NCBI GenBank assembly: GCA_012295275.1
Contig: CM022679.1
Location: 12,361,915-12,425,914, forward strand
Direction of reading: 5' to 3'
From: Chrysomallon squamiferum
Taxonomy: Eukaryota > Mollusca > Gastropoda > Neomphalida > Peltospiridae
DNA length: 64,000 bases
Part shown: positions 39,126 through 50,832 of the stretch, one piece after another
How positions within the stretch are numbered: position 1 is the stretch's first letter
Layout: each line of letters opens with the position of its first letter
Translations under genes and position numbers: made by a program
Notes under the pieces: generated by a model
Database searches by the model: none
What the model was told of the DNA's origin: nothing
Seen by the model: only the letters and a program-made list of their open reading frames with translations

Positions 39126-39810
39126 TGTATATATGTATATATGTGAATATGGGTGTGTTTGTATATATATATACTGACATACACACATACAGAGACAGAG
39201 ACAGAGACAGACAGAGAGAGAGAGATGGCTGGTTTTTGTTGAAAATATAACGTGAAAAATGTTTTAGTTATATTTAAACGTATATAAATAAAAGTGCTGA
39301 GTCATATTATCTTATTAATAGCTTTATAATTATATTAGAGCATTCATTTTTAATTTTTTCTTATTATTTCTTTCTTATTAGAATTTCCATTTTTGATTTA
39401 TCGGGAGCAGCAGAATAATGACAATCGCATCAACAAAATAACAGGAACAAATCCGAAACACAACAATAACAATAATTCCGAAGTCTACTTAAATACGAGA
39501 TATTTTTACTCCTGTTGTTATTGGACACTCGTCAGTTATTTCCCTTGCATTGCAACGTTTTCTTATTTATTTATTTATTTATTTATTATTTGTTTGGTTA
39601 TTTGTTTGTTTGTTTAGTAGTTGACAAATACGTTTGAATATTCTTTTACAAATGTATGCTACTTAAAATTATTCAAGATTTTTTCGTTACAGAGATATAA
39701 TTATCATTATGAATCTATATTTTCCAAAACATATCTAGCTGTATATTATGCTGCTGTAAGAAGTGAATCCAAGATATCTGAAATAGGGACGCAGTTATTA
39801 TTGAGGATAA

Positions 39811-40054
<244 letters not shown>

Positions 40055-40139
40055 TAGTAAATAGACAGATAGAGAAATAGATGCATAAATGAGAAATAAG
40101 AAAAAGTATAGAAAAAAAAACAAAAGAACGAGAAGAGAA

Positions 40140-40331
40140 ATGAAGAAGAGTATCGTGCAACAGATCGGGGAAATCTTCTGGATGCAGGTCAGTCTAAGTC
40201 CATTCCTGTCTTCAAATGTTGGTGCTGGTCATTTGTCTTCATCTGTACAACGACGGCAGATTGATTTTATCTCACATTTATCAAGCCTTCCATTCAAGAT
40301 TCCATTAAGTAAGTTTTGTGCCCTACGTTAG
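40140..40331 (+). other. conserved exon-like small ORF at end of unit 3
   Basis: The third copy of the 12716-12910 frame, beginning MKKSIVQQIGEIFWMQ. No GIMAP gene follows it, so if it is a GIMAP first exon this copy is orphaned. Confidence 0.3.
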
Positions 40332-40351
40332 AGCTAAGCCATGATTGTTCT

Positions 40352-40559
40352 TGAACAAGAAACGTGATCAATACCTCGATTATTGATTAATACGTGTCAG
40401 TGGGTCATCCAGCCAGCAGTCTGTCAGTCAGTGTAAATGAGACAATCGAGACAGAGAATCTTAATTAAAATAAGTAATGAATAATAATAAAAAAAACAAT
40501 TAAAAAAAAAATGTTTTATTAAGCAATATAGTCAGCGCCTTTTTTTAATCTAGTGTTCT
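40352..40559. mobile_element. 208-bp insertion unique to unit 3
   Basis: Units 1 and 2 read GATTGTTCT directly into ATGGCG. Unit 3 has extra sequence here flanked by TGTTCT on both sides (40346-40351 and 40554-40559), consistent with a 6-bp target duplication. The insert has a T-rich right end and an A-rich internal part but no recognisable tRNA-type promoter or terminal inverted repeat. It could be a SINE-like or other short element; the class is not assigned. Confidence 0.5.
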
Positions 40560-40650
40560 ATGGCGTTATACATATATTTTATTTAATACATTTTTAATTT
40601 ACGTTCTGTGGATTACTAAGGAACCTGTAAACAAAGAGAAAGATAGAGCG

Positions 40651-40762
<112 letters not shown>

Positions 40763-40965
40763 GCCGCAGTTGGTTACCTTTTTTTTTCAGATTAGCAGCA
40801 AAAGATCTTTTATATACTTTGTCTCATAACAAAAACATTTGATTAATCGGTCATGTTTCTAAGACTGGGACTGGAAATAGCACATCTGTGCCTCAAAACG
40901 TTGATTACATGTTGCAGTCCTTGTTTGTTTTTAATTTTCATACCATGAGTTTAAGTGATGGAACC

Positions 40966-41010
<45 letters not shown>

Positions 41011-43729
41011 TCTCCCTAATAATTACAAGGAAAATACAAGGGTGAGGCCTGACTATAATGATAAGTCTTTTTAGCCTGACTTCGTTCATTAAACAATTTG
41101 AAGCTCTCAGTCAAATAATTCCAAAGTTCTGACTGTTTGTGCAGTTGCGCATAATTACCATTTTCAACAAATTATGAACCATTATGAAGCTTATTTCAAA
41201 ATATGTTATACTGTAATTGCAAATATGCATTCTAATTTTTTTTTTTTTTTTTTTTTATCATTAATCTACTAGGTACCTTTACACTGCTAGGTAAAGCCAA
41301 TCAGAAATAAATAAACTGCTGAAAACCTTCACAGATTTTGTCCAGAAGGCCTCCTCAACACTTTCTGTAATTAATATTATACCGAGAAGTGATGGGCCTA
41401 AATTACCGAGATGATTTATTAAGCAAAGTGAAGGCAGAATCTGAGAATGTATACGTAAACCGGCTCTGGTATCATTTCAACCCAGATTTAATCATTTAAA
41501 TCGTAATTTTCGTAATGTTAAATCAACATTTTATGAAAAGAATAATCCTTTTGCTCACCAAAAAAAAAAATCTTGAAACAGAATCGACATGATCATACAT
41601 GTTCTGACTCGGAGGTGAACCAGGTTCTGCTGACATGATTTACTGCTCGGCAGGAAAAACGCTCTGGTGACATCTCACTGTGGCAGAGCGGTTGTTTGTG
41701 TAGTCGCTATAAGCTTCAATTCCAGTGTCATTTAAGAAACGAAATATTGCTCTTTCCAGTGATATATATATTGGAACGGGGTCTGTTGCTCGGAAATAGT
41801 CAAGAGACTTTACAGAAGTCTTTCCTCAGAGTGGTTAACCACATATTGGGACATTTATACTAGATAAACAACTAAAGAGGCTGAACCTGGATTTGGTCGA
41901 GCTTGCTCGTAGGAAGAAAGCCCTCAGAGTTAAGTCCGCGAGGGTAAAAAAAATTGCGTATTTTAAAAGCTTGTTCATAGATAAACAAATAACAGCGACT
42001 TGTCCTGAATTAAAAACAGGCCAGGACGATCGATCTTTCGACCTATCGCTCTTGAAATGATATTGTTATCAGAAGTGTCTCGAAAATGATGGCTGTTATT
42101 AACGTGTGTATGAAGGTCATATCTCATGACAACTAACACAATTACATGAACTAATTGTGAGGTGGTATCACATAAATGTTTTACATCTTTAGTTTTAATA
42201 CGTCAAGTCAGTCAACCACTGAAAGAAACAGATGTTAAAATAAAGAATAATGTTTTCAAATTTTTTTTAGTATTTAGACTATTGCCCATTCCAATCAGTA
42301 CTCCACAAAAGGTATTTCAATAATCGTATTACGTGCTGTTAACATTTCTTCTTTATAATTGATAACAGTGTAAATTTGAAGTGGTTAAAAAAACCCCAAT
42401 AAAACAAACATAAAAAACCCCATTAAAAAACATTAAAAAAAATAATAAATAAAACAAATATAATAAAAAAATAAAATACCATCTTATAATAATAATAATA
42501 ATACGTACCCAGTTCATTCTGGTTTTGATTCTGGTCACGTTTTAAATATATGATTTAAATGTTTTTTAAAAGGATAATATTTTTCTAGATCATTTCCAAA
42601 ATATCTGATAACAAGTCTAGAAAATTATGGTCTCCATAGGTTTGTTTTTAGTCTTTTTTATTTTGTTATTTCAATTATATTATCAGGACAAACACTAAAA
42701 ACCTATACGAGTTAATTATTTTATTTCAGAAACATAATAATATACAGAGATTATAGGCTGCATTAGTGTGACATCAGAATATTAAGTGTATGAAGTAGTA
42801 ATATTATGTAATTATGATGCAAATAAAATGAGATGCAACAACAACAATTAAAAAAAAGGAAAGAAAAAGAAGAGAATAAACTCAAAGAAACAAAAGAATT
42901 ATAAGTCAGATTAGAAATTAATTCACAAATTCATTTTTTTTTTTTTTTTTCATATGTTTCTGAGGAGCATTTTTGTATGTGTGGATTTATGTGTATGTAT
43001 GTATGTAGGTAGTAGGTAGGTATACTGCATGTACATACATCGGAAAATGTAAGTATGCATGTATTACCTATAAATACTTAATTTTACATGTGTTTATATC
43101 TTCACAAATCTACATGAACCAATAAATTAAAACCAATATTAAAAAATTAATTAATAATGAATTAGAATGAACTAAAAGTAAATAAATTTACAAATAGCAA
43201 TAAACATAATTAAATTTACAGTCCTAACTCAGACAACTTATTAATCAATGCTGCCAAAGGAATAAAATGAAATGATTGCTTTTTTTTTAATGAAATATTA
43301 AAATAAACAAAATTCTAAAATAAATAAAGAAAACCATTGCTAGCCTAAGCCAAAAAGCTGCGTGTATTCTTCTCAAGCGATCTACAAGATATTTTCAAAA
43401 AAATGGCCAACAACTTTCAATATATACAGACACTGATAAGGAGTATTTATTCTTCATCAAGCAAATTAAGTCGGTTATCTATAAAATGTGAGATGAGTAT
43501 TAGTGTGTGAAAGACTGAAAAACACGATGACATGTAACGTATTTGATTTCCGTGCTCTCTGGCTTATTAATCTATTGTAATAGTGTCTTAAAGCTGACAG
43601 ATACGAGAAGGTTACGACTAACGTAGTACATGTGCAGTATAAAACATATTTTATACAAAGTCTGAGGTGTGGCGTCTGAATCATTTGAAAAAGGTTATAA
43701 AAACAGTAATAATACAAATAGTAATAGTA

Positions 43730-43760
<31 letters not shown>

Positions 43761-44085
43761 CAACAACAACATCAACAACAACCATAATGTAATAATACAT
43801 TTTTTTTTTTTTTTTTTTTTGAATCTGTGATAAATGGAAAATGATTTCCTAGTATAAACCTGATATTAATTTCAGGTGTTTTAATAGACAGAAAAACTGA
43901 TAAATGTATGTGTGTGTATATATCTATCTATCTATCTATCTATATATTTGTGTGTGTGTGTATGAGTGTCTCAATACTAAATACAAACACTGACTGACAG
44001 TTTTAATTTAGATATGTTTAATAATTATATAAGATTAAAATATATGTTATTTTATGTATTTCGTGACTCCCTTTTGGGAATATTT

Positions 44086-44203
<118 letters not shown>

Positions 44204-44556
44204 CTCCATTTACACACAAATCTCTACAAAAAGATATTGCACTATCACAGTATTAAACATCAGTAATTTATCTATTCTATTATTTTCTTTAATAATTTGC
44301 TGATAAATAAATAAATATAATAATTCCACGCTGTCTGAACATGCTATGTTCGAACTCAGACAACGACAACACTGAACGCAAAGACGATCTGTCGTGCATT
44401 TCGAAAAAAATTCCTTTGGGGTGCAATTTCAAGAATTACCATTTCCTGACGTGACGATAAAATCCGTTATACCACTGAGAAAGGTCATCAGACGTTATCT
44501 CTGAAATAATGCTTACTGCAGAACTGTGGATCAATAGCTTTATTTCATCATTTAGG

Positions 44557-44627
<71 letters not shown>
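44557..44627. repeat. (ATT)n microsatellite
   Basis: An ATT trinucleotide tract. Confidence 0.97.
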
Positions 44628-45033
44628 GATTACCTAATATTAAAGGGAAATAATTAAATGAACAATATGTGTGCATGCACGTGTGTATATTTGTCTGTAC
44701 GAATCTATGTTTATATCTATATGGCAGGATAAATACATATTGTATTTATTTATTTATGTTTTTTTTTATATATACACAGTATGTGTGATGTTTAATGCCA
44801 TAATACACATGAACGAATTAAATTTAGATTAACGAATTAACTGTAGATTAATGGATTAACTGTAGACTAAATGACAGTGATTTGTTCAGTAATATGTATG
44901 GATAATACAGGGACAGGACTATTAAAATGTGCAATATAAACCAAAGTTCATGTAGCAAGAACAAATAAGCAGTTCAGTTAATAAGCTCTATACATAACTG
45001 TATATAGAAAATAAAGATTTTTGAAAATGCATT

Positions 45034-45082
<49 letters not shown>

Positions 45083-45358
45083 GTAATAGTAGTAGTAATT
45101 GTAGTAATACTGGTAGTAGTAGCAGTAGTGATAGTAGTAGTACTAATAGTAGTAATTGTAGTATTAGTTGTAGTAACGGTAGAAAGTGTTGCTGTTGTTG
45201 TTGTTGTATTAGGAAATAAATAAATACATCAATCACACAAACACGAAATCATTTCTTTTTTAAGAATGATTTTGGAAAAACCAGCTAACTGCGAAACACT
45301 AAATCAGTTATGTATTGCATTGTGAATACACATATTTTGAAGTAACTAGGCAACCAGT

Positions 45359-45360
<2 letters not shown>

Positions 45361-45433
<73 letters not shown>

Positions 45434-45434
45434 G

Positions 45435-45468
<34 letters not shown>

Positions 45469-45540
45469 GCAGTGGCAGTAGTATTAGTATTAGTATTAGT
45501 AGTAGTGGTAGTAATAGTAGCAATTGTAGTAGTACTTATT
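45361..45540. repeat. (AAT)n followed by (AGT)n-rich microsatellite
   Basis: AAT to about 45470, then degenerate AGT/GTA triplets. A similar AAT/AGT block lies at 45030-45180. Confidence 0.95.
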
Positions 45541-46068
45541 ATAATTATTATTTTTCATTTTTTCTTTATACTTTATTTACAGAAATCACAATTGTATATA
45601 TATAATATTGTCTTTTCTGTGGACACTTATATAATTCTGAATGAAACATTATTATTATTACTACTATTACTATTACTACTAGCACAACAATTGCTACTGC
45701 TACAACATTAAAATTTTAAAATAAATAAATAAATAAATAAATAAATAGATAGATCAAAACAATATTATTGCACTGTGTATAATTACGTTATAAAACGGAA
45801 CTACAATACTTGAATGAATCTTTCCCTCTATAAGCAACCAGAGAGTGCTAAAATGTAAATGAAGGTTGAATAGAAAAATACGATGTACGAACGAATCGTA
45901 AGTACATGCATAGATGCTAGACGTAAATCGTAACTAGAGTTTACTTATTTATCTTCATTTTTGTCATAAGTGTTACTCCATGGAGGCACGGTTTTTCTTT
46001 GTTTGTTTTATTTTTATTTTTTATTTTTATTTTGTTTTTTCACAACCACTGAACCTGTAGAATAACTG

Positions 46069-46074
46069 TTTATT
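46069..46074 (-). terminator. candidate poly(A) signal of the Ly6-type gene
   Basis: AATAAA on the minus strand (TTTATT on plus), 202 bp beyond the stop codon. Other T-rich candidates lie slightly further on. Confidence 0.3.
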
Positions 46075-46275
46075 TGTTGTTATTGTTCTTGGAGACGGTT
46101 CGCATCAACATACCATGGCACCTTGACGCGGTGCCGTACAAAGACGATTCACAAGTAAAGATCACAGATGTATAAAATAACTGCTGACGTTGCTGTCGCC
46201 GAATTGGTGAAGTCCTTTTCGTTGGGGAAGAAGCTGTCGTCTGTTCTGTGGCAAATTAATTGTCAAAGCACGCAG

Positions 46276-46493
46276 TCAGTGGTACACCAAGTAGCGTATA
46301 ACAACAGTCACCGCGAACGCCAGTGATAATGATAGGCTTTTGTTTGTGGCGCCGTTACATCCGTCGTAGTCACACGACATCAAACAGCCATGCATTTTCT
46401 CGTTGACGTTGCCGTATTCGTATCTGATGTCACCACAGTGGTGGCCCCAGTCTTTGTCACTGCAGAGGCGTACCAGTAACTTTGTGCCATCTT
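46276..46493 (-). CDS. Ly6/uPAR (LU) domain protein, last exon, with probable GPI tail
   Basis: The acceptor TTTCTCTTTGTAG ends at 46494. The exon starts with AA, completing the codon begun by G at the end of the exon at 61973-62134, and runs 72 codons to TGA at 46276. It encodes LCSDKDWGHHC, then HGCLMSCDYDGCNGATNKS, then a hydrophobic end LSLSLAFAVTVVIRYLVYH. Together the two exons supply ten cysteines ending in Cys-Asn, the signature of the three-finger LU fold, and the C-terminal hydrophobic stretch after NGATNKS fits GPI-anchor addition. LU proteins of this type act at the cell surface as modulators of ion channels, receptors or junctions. The frame is not obvious by eye as a gene because the exon has no ATG start. 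Confidence 0.85.
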
Positions 46494-47772
46494 CTACAAA
46501 GAGAAAAATTAAATGAAATATTAATTTTGTTTACTGTAAATTATATATATATACACACACACATATATAAAGGTATTTTAATCTTAGATACAAATTTCGT
46601 AAAGAATTAGAATTATATATAATACTCTTTATTTTACAGACTGAATTTTGCAAACATCTTTTATCTATGTACGTCTATATGTGTATATATATAAGAGCCG
46701 TGTCAATGTATGTATGTATGTATGTTCATGTGTATATGCATACATACATACACATAAATGTGTGTGTGTTTCTGTGTGTGTGGATATGTGGGGCAGTACA
46801 TCCAAGCGCTATATTAATCTTGAACCCCCCCCTTTCGTAAATCAGGATTCTGTTCTGTACAACTATCTCTCTGTTTGAGCTGTCAAACATAATTCCAAGA
46901 AAACGTTCTTTAATGAAATTGGCCCAACAAGCCGCAGACAAATTTATTTCTCTTGAGCACATTTGTATGTTATTCTTTCTTGTCGCGTTCCTTTGAGCTG
47001 AGGATCAAATGAAATAACTGGCGGAATTGAGAAACGACTTTTTCTCACTAAGCGGATGAAGCCATGATTAAGAAAATCGCGTCACAGACAAACAAACACA
47101 TCCAGCCATCCGCAGTCAGTTGGAATTAACAAATATGATTTGAATCGTTTTCTTGTTATTTTTCTTTCTGAGTTATCTCTCAGCTTTTTTTTCTCTGAGC
47201 TCTTCTCACCTAATACGTTCCACATACACAGATAGTTCAAGTGAGAGTCTGCTTACGTTAGTTTCTTCCTATCGTGTTTGTAGTAATAACGATGCACTGT
47301 CGTGCGGTTTTGTATGCGTAGATTACGTTGGTTTCAAGATGTTAAGTACGATGGCTGATTTTAATCACGATTATATTTGGCAGAAAGAAAACTGTCAGAA
47401 TTAAAATCGTGATTGTCATTAACCTTCGACAGAATTATTACTACTACTACTACTAATATTAGTAATAAACCCAACAAACGAACACATGAATTGGATGTAA
47501 GTCTGTATAATCCATGAAAGTTGGTTAGTAACTGTACTCGTAAAGGTTCAGTTCACCAGTTATCACTTTGGTATGCTGATGAATTACACAGTGGTAATAT
47601 GTAACAAATGCTGGTACGAGTGTAACACACTGGTTCATCTGTAACACGTGCTGGTACGAGAGTTACATAACTGGTGAACTGAACCTTTACGAGTACAGTT
47701 ACTAACCAACTTTCATGGATTATACAGACTTACATCCACATTCATGTGTTCATTTGCCTGGTTTATTATTAT

Positions 47773-47835
47773 TAGTAGTAGTAGTAGTAGTAATAGTAGT
47801 AGTAGTAGTAGTAGTAGTTGTAGTAGTAGTAGTTA
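47773..47835. repeat. (AGT)n microsatellite
   Basis: AGT triplets in the right half of the inverted repeat, mirroring a short ACT tract near 47440-47452. Confidence 0.95.
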
Positions 47836-47901
47836 TAGTGCTTAAACAAATAATGCTTGTATTTTTTGTGTTATTTTAATAACAGCAAACAACAACAACG
47901 A

Positions 47902-47939
<38 letters not shown>

Positions 47940-47940
47940 G
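47902..47940. repeat. (AAT)n microsatellite
   Basis: An AAT tract in the right half of the long inverted repeat. Confidence 0.95.
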
Positions 47941-48796
47941 GAGAAGAAGAAGACTATCATACTAAATTTTCTGAAGGTTAAAATTCGTGATTTCACTTGT
48001 AAGTTGTATTCTAAAAAGAAAAAAAATAATAATCACATGTCAGCAGTCTTAACTTAATACTGAAAGCTGAGAGATAACTCAGAAAGAAAAATAACAAGAG
48101 AACGATTCAAATCATATTTGTTAATTCCAACTGACTGCGGATGGCTGGATGTGTTTGTTTGTCTGTGACGCGATTTCCTTAATCATGGCTTCATCCGTTT
48201 AGTGAGAAAAAACGTCGTTTCTCAATTCCGCCAGTTATTTCATTTGATCCTCAACTCAAAGGAACGCGACAAGAAAGAATAACATACAAATGTATATATA
48301 TATATATTTAGACCCCCCTCCGCCCAAACTACATGCAAAAATGCAGCAACAGAAAATAAATTTAAACACATTTCCGTTACAACATTCACCGAGAGAAATT
48401 AAAAATGACGGATGTAGGCAAATTAAGTAAACTACAGTTTTCAATTTCGTTCATTCATTACTTCTACAAAGGTTCTCCATCTCCGAAATCAAATCAGCAT
48501 ATTACCAATGTTTCCAAATATAAATTGACAGGAATATGCGAAAGCTCTGGCGAAACGATGTGAGAATAATCTAATTTTCTTCAATACTTCCAATTTAAAA
48601 TAAATACTTATGAAGATATGTATGTGGGTTGGTGGGTTTGAATTTTATAGAATCCTCTCTCCAGATTTGTCATGTGTGAAACTACAGAGCAGAGATCTGT
48701 CAGTTGATCAATAGACACGTTTCAGAATTTCAGAAACTCTCAGCGTGGTTTAAGGGCAAATTAAATCGATTTAAGTGCATAAAAATATCGAAGGCT

Positions 48797-49190
48797 TATG
48801 TAACTCTCGTACCAGAACGTGTCACAGATGAACCAGTGTGTTACACTCGTACCAGCATATGTTACACATTACCACAATGTATGCATCAGTGTACCAAAGT
48901 CGTGTTAAGAATCTACCAAAGTTTTTAACAGACATACCAGCGTACATTACACACGCATCTTACAGTGTGTGCTACACGAGTGCCAGGTTATGTTAAACAT
49001 TTACCAACGTAACTGTCAAACACACCAGCGCATATTACAATACACATATTACACACGCATTTTACGTGTGTACCATCGTACATTACACAGCGTTGCTACA
49101 CATTCACTAACACACAGTACACTTACACACGGTTTTGTTAAACACATCTTACCACTTAATACCAGTTACAAACACACGTAGTTTACCAGT
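48797..49190. repeat. degenerate minisatellite related to the inverted-repeat loop
   Basis: The first part (about 48797-48906) matches the reverse complement of the loop at about 47565-47672, by eye around 85% identical. The rest continues as loosely repeated units containing CGTACCAG or ACCAGCG followed by TTACAC, about 25-30 bp apart, fading towards 49190. Confidence 0.65.
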
Positions 49191-49715
49191 CAGATGAATT
49201 AAGAAAACAACAGTCTGTCGTATACATTCTTTCGATGTGTTCTGTTTTAGTCATTATTAATGATAATACGTGTTTGCATTAAAATTAATATTATACCACT
49301 TATTATTGATGTTCTACAGTTCTAGATATTCTGATCTTTGGATTAATGCTCTGCTAATTTCTTTTCACTAGAATATTCATGAATCAGTCTGCTATTTTTA
49401 TTTTCTTGATATTTTTTCCGTAATGTGTTAGAATGTATCGTGTCTAATTAAAAGTGGGGGCGGTGGGGGGAAAGAAAAAGAAAGAAGAAAAAGTAAATTT
49501 AGATTATCATCCAGTTTTGATTAAAACCAAACTGTGTTAGATGTATGTTTTGTATTTATAAGATGAGTCAGTACGTATTAAAAATGAATATGTAAGTATA
49601 TTCTTATAGTTATAACCTCTGTTTTATATAAATAAGGAAAATGAGAAACTATAGAAAATAAAATATTATATGGTTGCCAGTTAAATCATTCCAAAAAATA
49701 ATAATAATATAAAAC

Positions 49716-49741
49716 AAATAAATAAATAAATAATAATAATA

Positions 49742-49790
<49 letters not shown>
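49716..49790. repeat. (AAAT)n/(AAT)n microsatellite
   Basis: A mixed AAAT and AAT tract. Confidence 0.95.
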
Positions 49791-49793
<3 letters not shown>

Positions 49794-50742
49794 ATAATAA
49801 AATAAAAAAGTAATAAAATAAGGACAATAGTATTAGTCGATACGTAGAAGCCAGACAGATATGGACTAAGGCAACCCTAACAGAAACCTCGAGTACAGAA
49901 GTCAGAAGCTTTAGAGCACACGGAGCGCTCTGATAGACCCCAACACTATGTATCATCAGTTACTTAATGAAAATCCGAAAGGAAAAAAAAAAAGTATTTC
50001 AGGAAAATAATACTTTGGAAATCTGATGGTGCCGTAACGGCTACAATGTCCCAATTAAATCGGTTAGGTTTGCAAAAACTAGTCGGCGTAACTACGTAAT
50101 ATAGCCACTTCTATTCGATTTGCGCGTCAAGTAACTTCCGGTGCAGACATTTTGGAGCTCAGTACACGAAGAGAAACCTTCTCGCGACCGAGTCAAAACG
50201 ACTGGGCAGTCTCAGAGTTATGTTACATGTTTGCAGAGATAAGATAGCCAGCACTGCGACTGTCAGAGAGAGAAATATTGTAGGCCTCTTTAGCAGTCAC
50301 GGCCTTCGTTCACCTCAATCAGTTTTGGTCGTCCAGTACATATACAGCTATTGTGTATGCCACATTTCAGCGTACAGATAACTGATGTTATCACATTATT
50401 CACATCCCTTTTATTATTATTATTATTATTGTTGTTGTTGTTGTTGTTATAGTTATAAATAAATTTATTAAATGTATAGCAATAATTAGCAACAACTGCA
50501 TCAGATTTATACTAATATTTATAATAATAATAATGATAGTGATGATAATAATACTTCTGTGCGTATGAATTTGTGTGTCTGTGCGTGTCTCTCTCTCTCT
50601 ATTGAGTGTACGTATGTAAGTATGTACGTATTTATGCTTGTGTAAATATTTGAATATATGTCTGTCTGTGTGTGTGTGTATGTATGTATATATATATATG
50701 GGTTTGTGTTTGAGAAAGAATTATCATTATCATCATCATAAA

Positions 50743-50796
<54 letters not shown>

Positions 50797-50832
50797 TACT
50801 ACTACTACTACTACTATTATTATTATTATTAT
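50743..50832. repeat. (ATT)n-(ACT)n-(ATT)n microsatellite
   Basis: An ATT tract with a central block of ACT units. Confidence 0.96.

Larger units (their letters stand above)
46959..48293. repeat. 1.33-kb long inverted repeat (foldback structure)
   Basis: The outer arms 46959-47186 and 48064-48293 are reverse complements with only a few mismatches (one end reads ACATTTGTATG, the other CATACAAATGT). The inner arms 47457-47563 and 47667-47770 are also reverse complements. Both pairs share one centre near 47620, with a loop of about 103 bp (47564-47666). The stretches between outer and inner arms have diverged by triplet-repeat growth (ACT/AGT, AAT). No coding frame is conserved. It could be a foldback or MITE-type element, or an inverted duplication. 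As part of the Ly6 intron it would be transcribed into a hairpin. Confidence 0.9.

Noticed and set aside
46276-46493. LU-domain protein as a three-finger venom component
   Set aside because: The CxDPF box and hydrophobic GPI-type tail point to a cell-surface quiver/sleepless-like protein, not a secreted toxin.
47153-47404. 83-residue frame in the left arm of the long inverted repeat
   Set aside because: The matching part of the right arm does not keep the frame, and the segment is repeat-derived.
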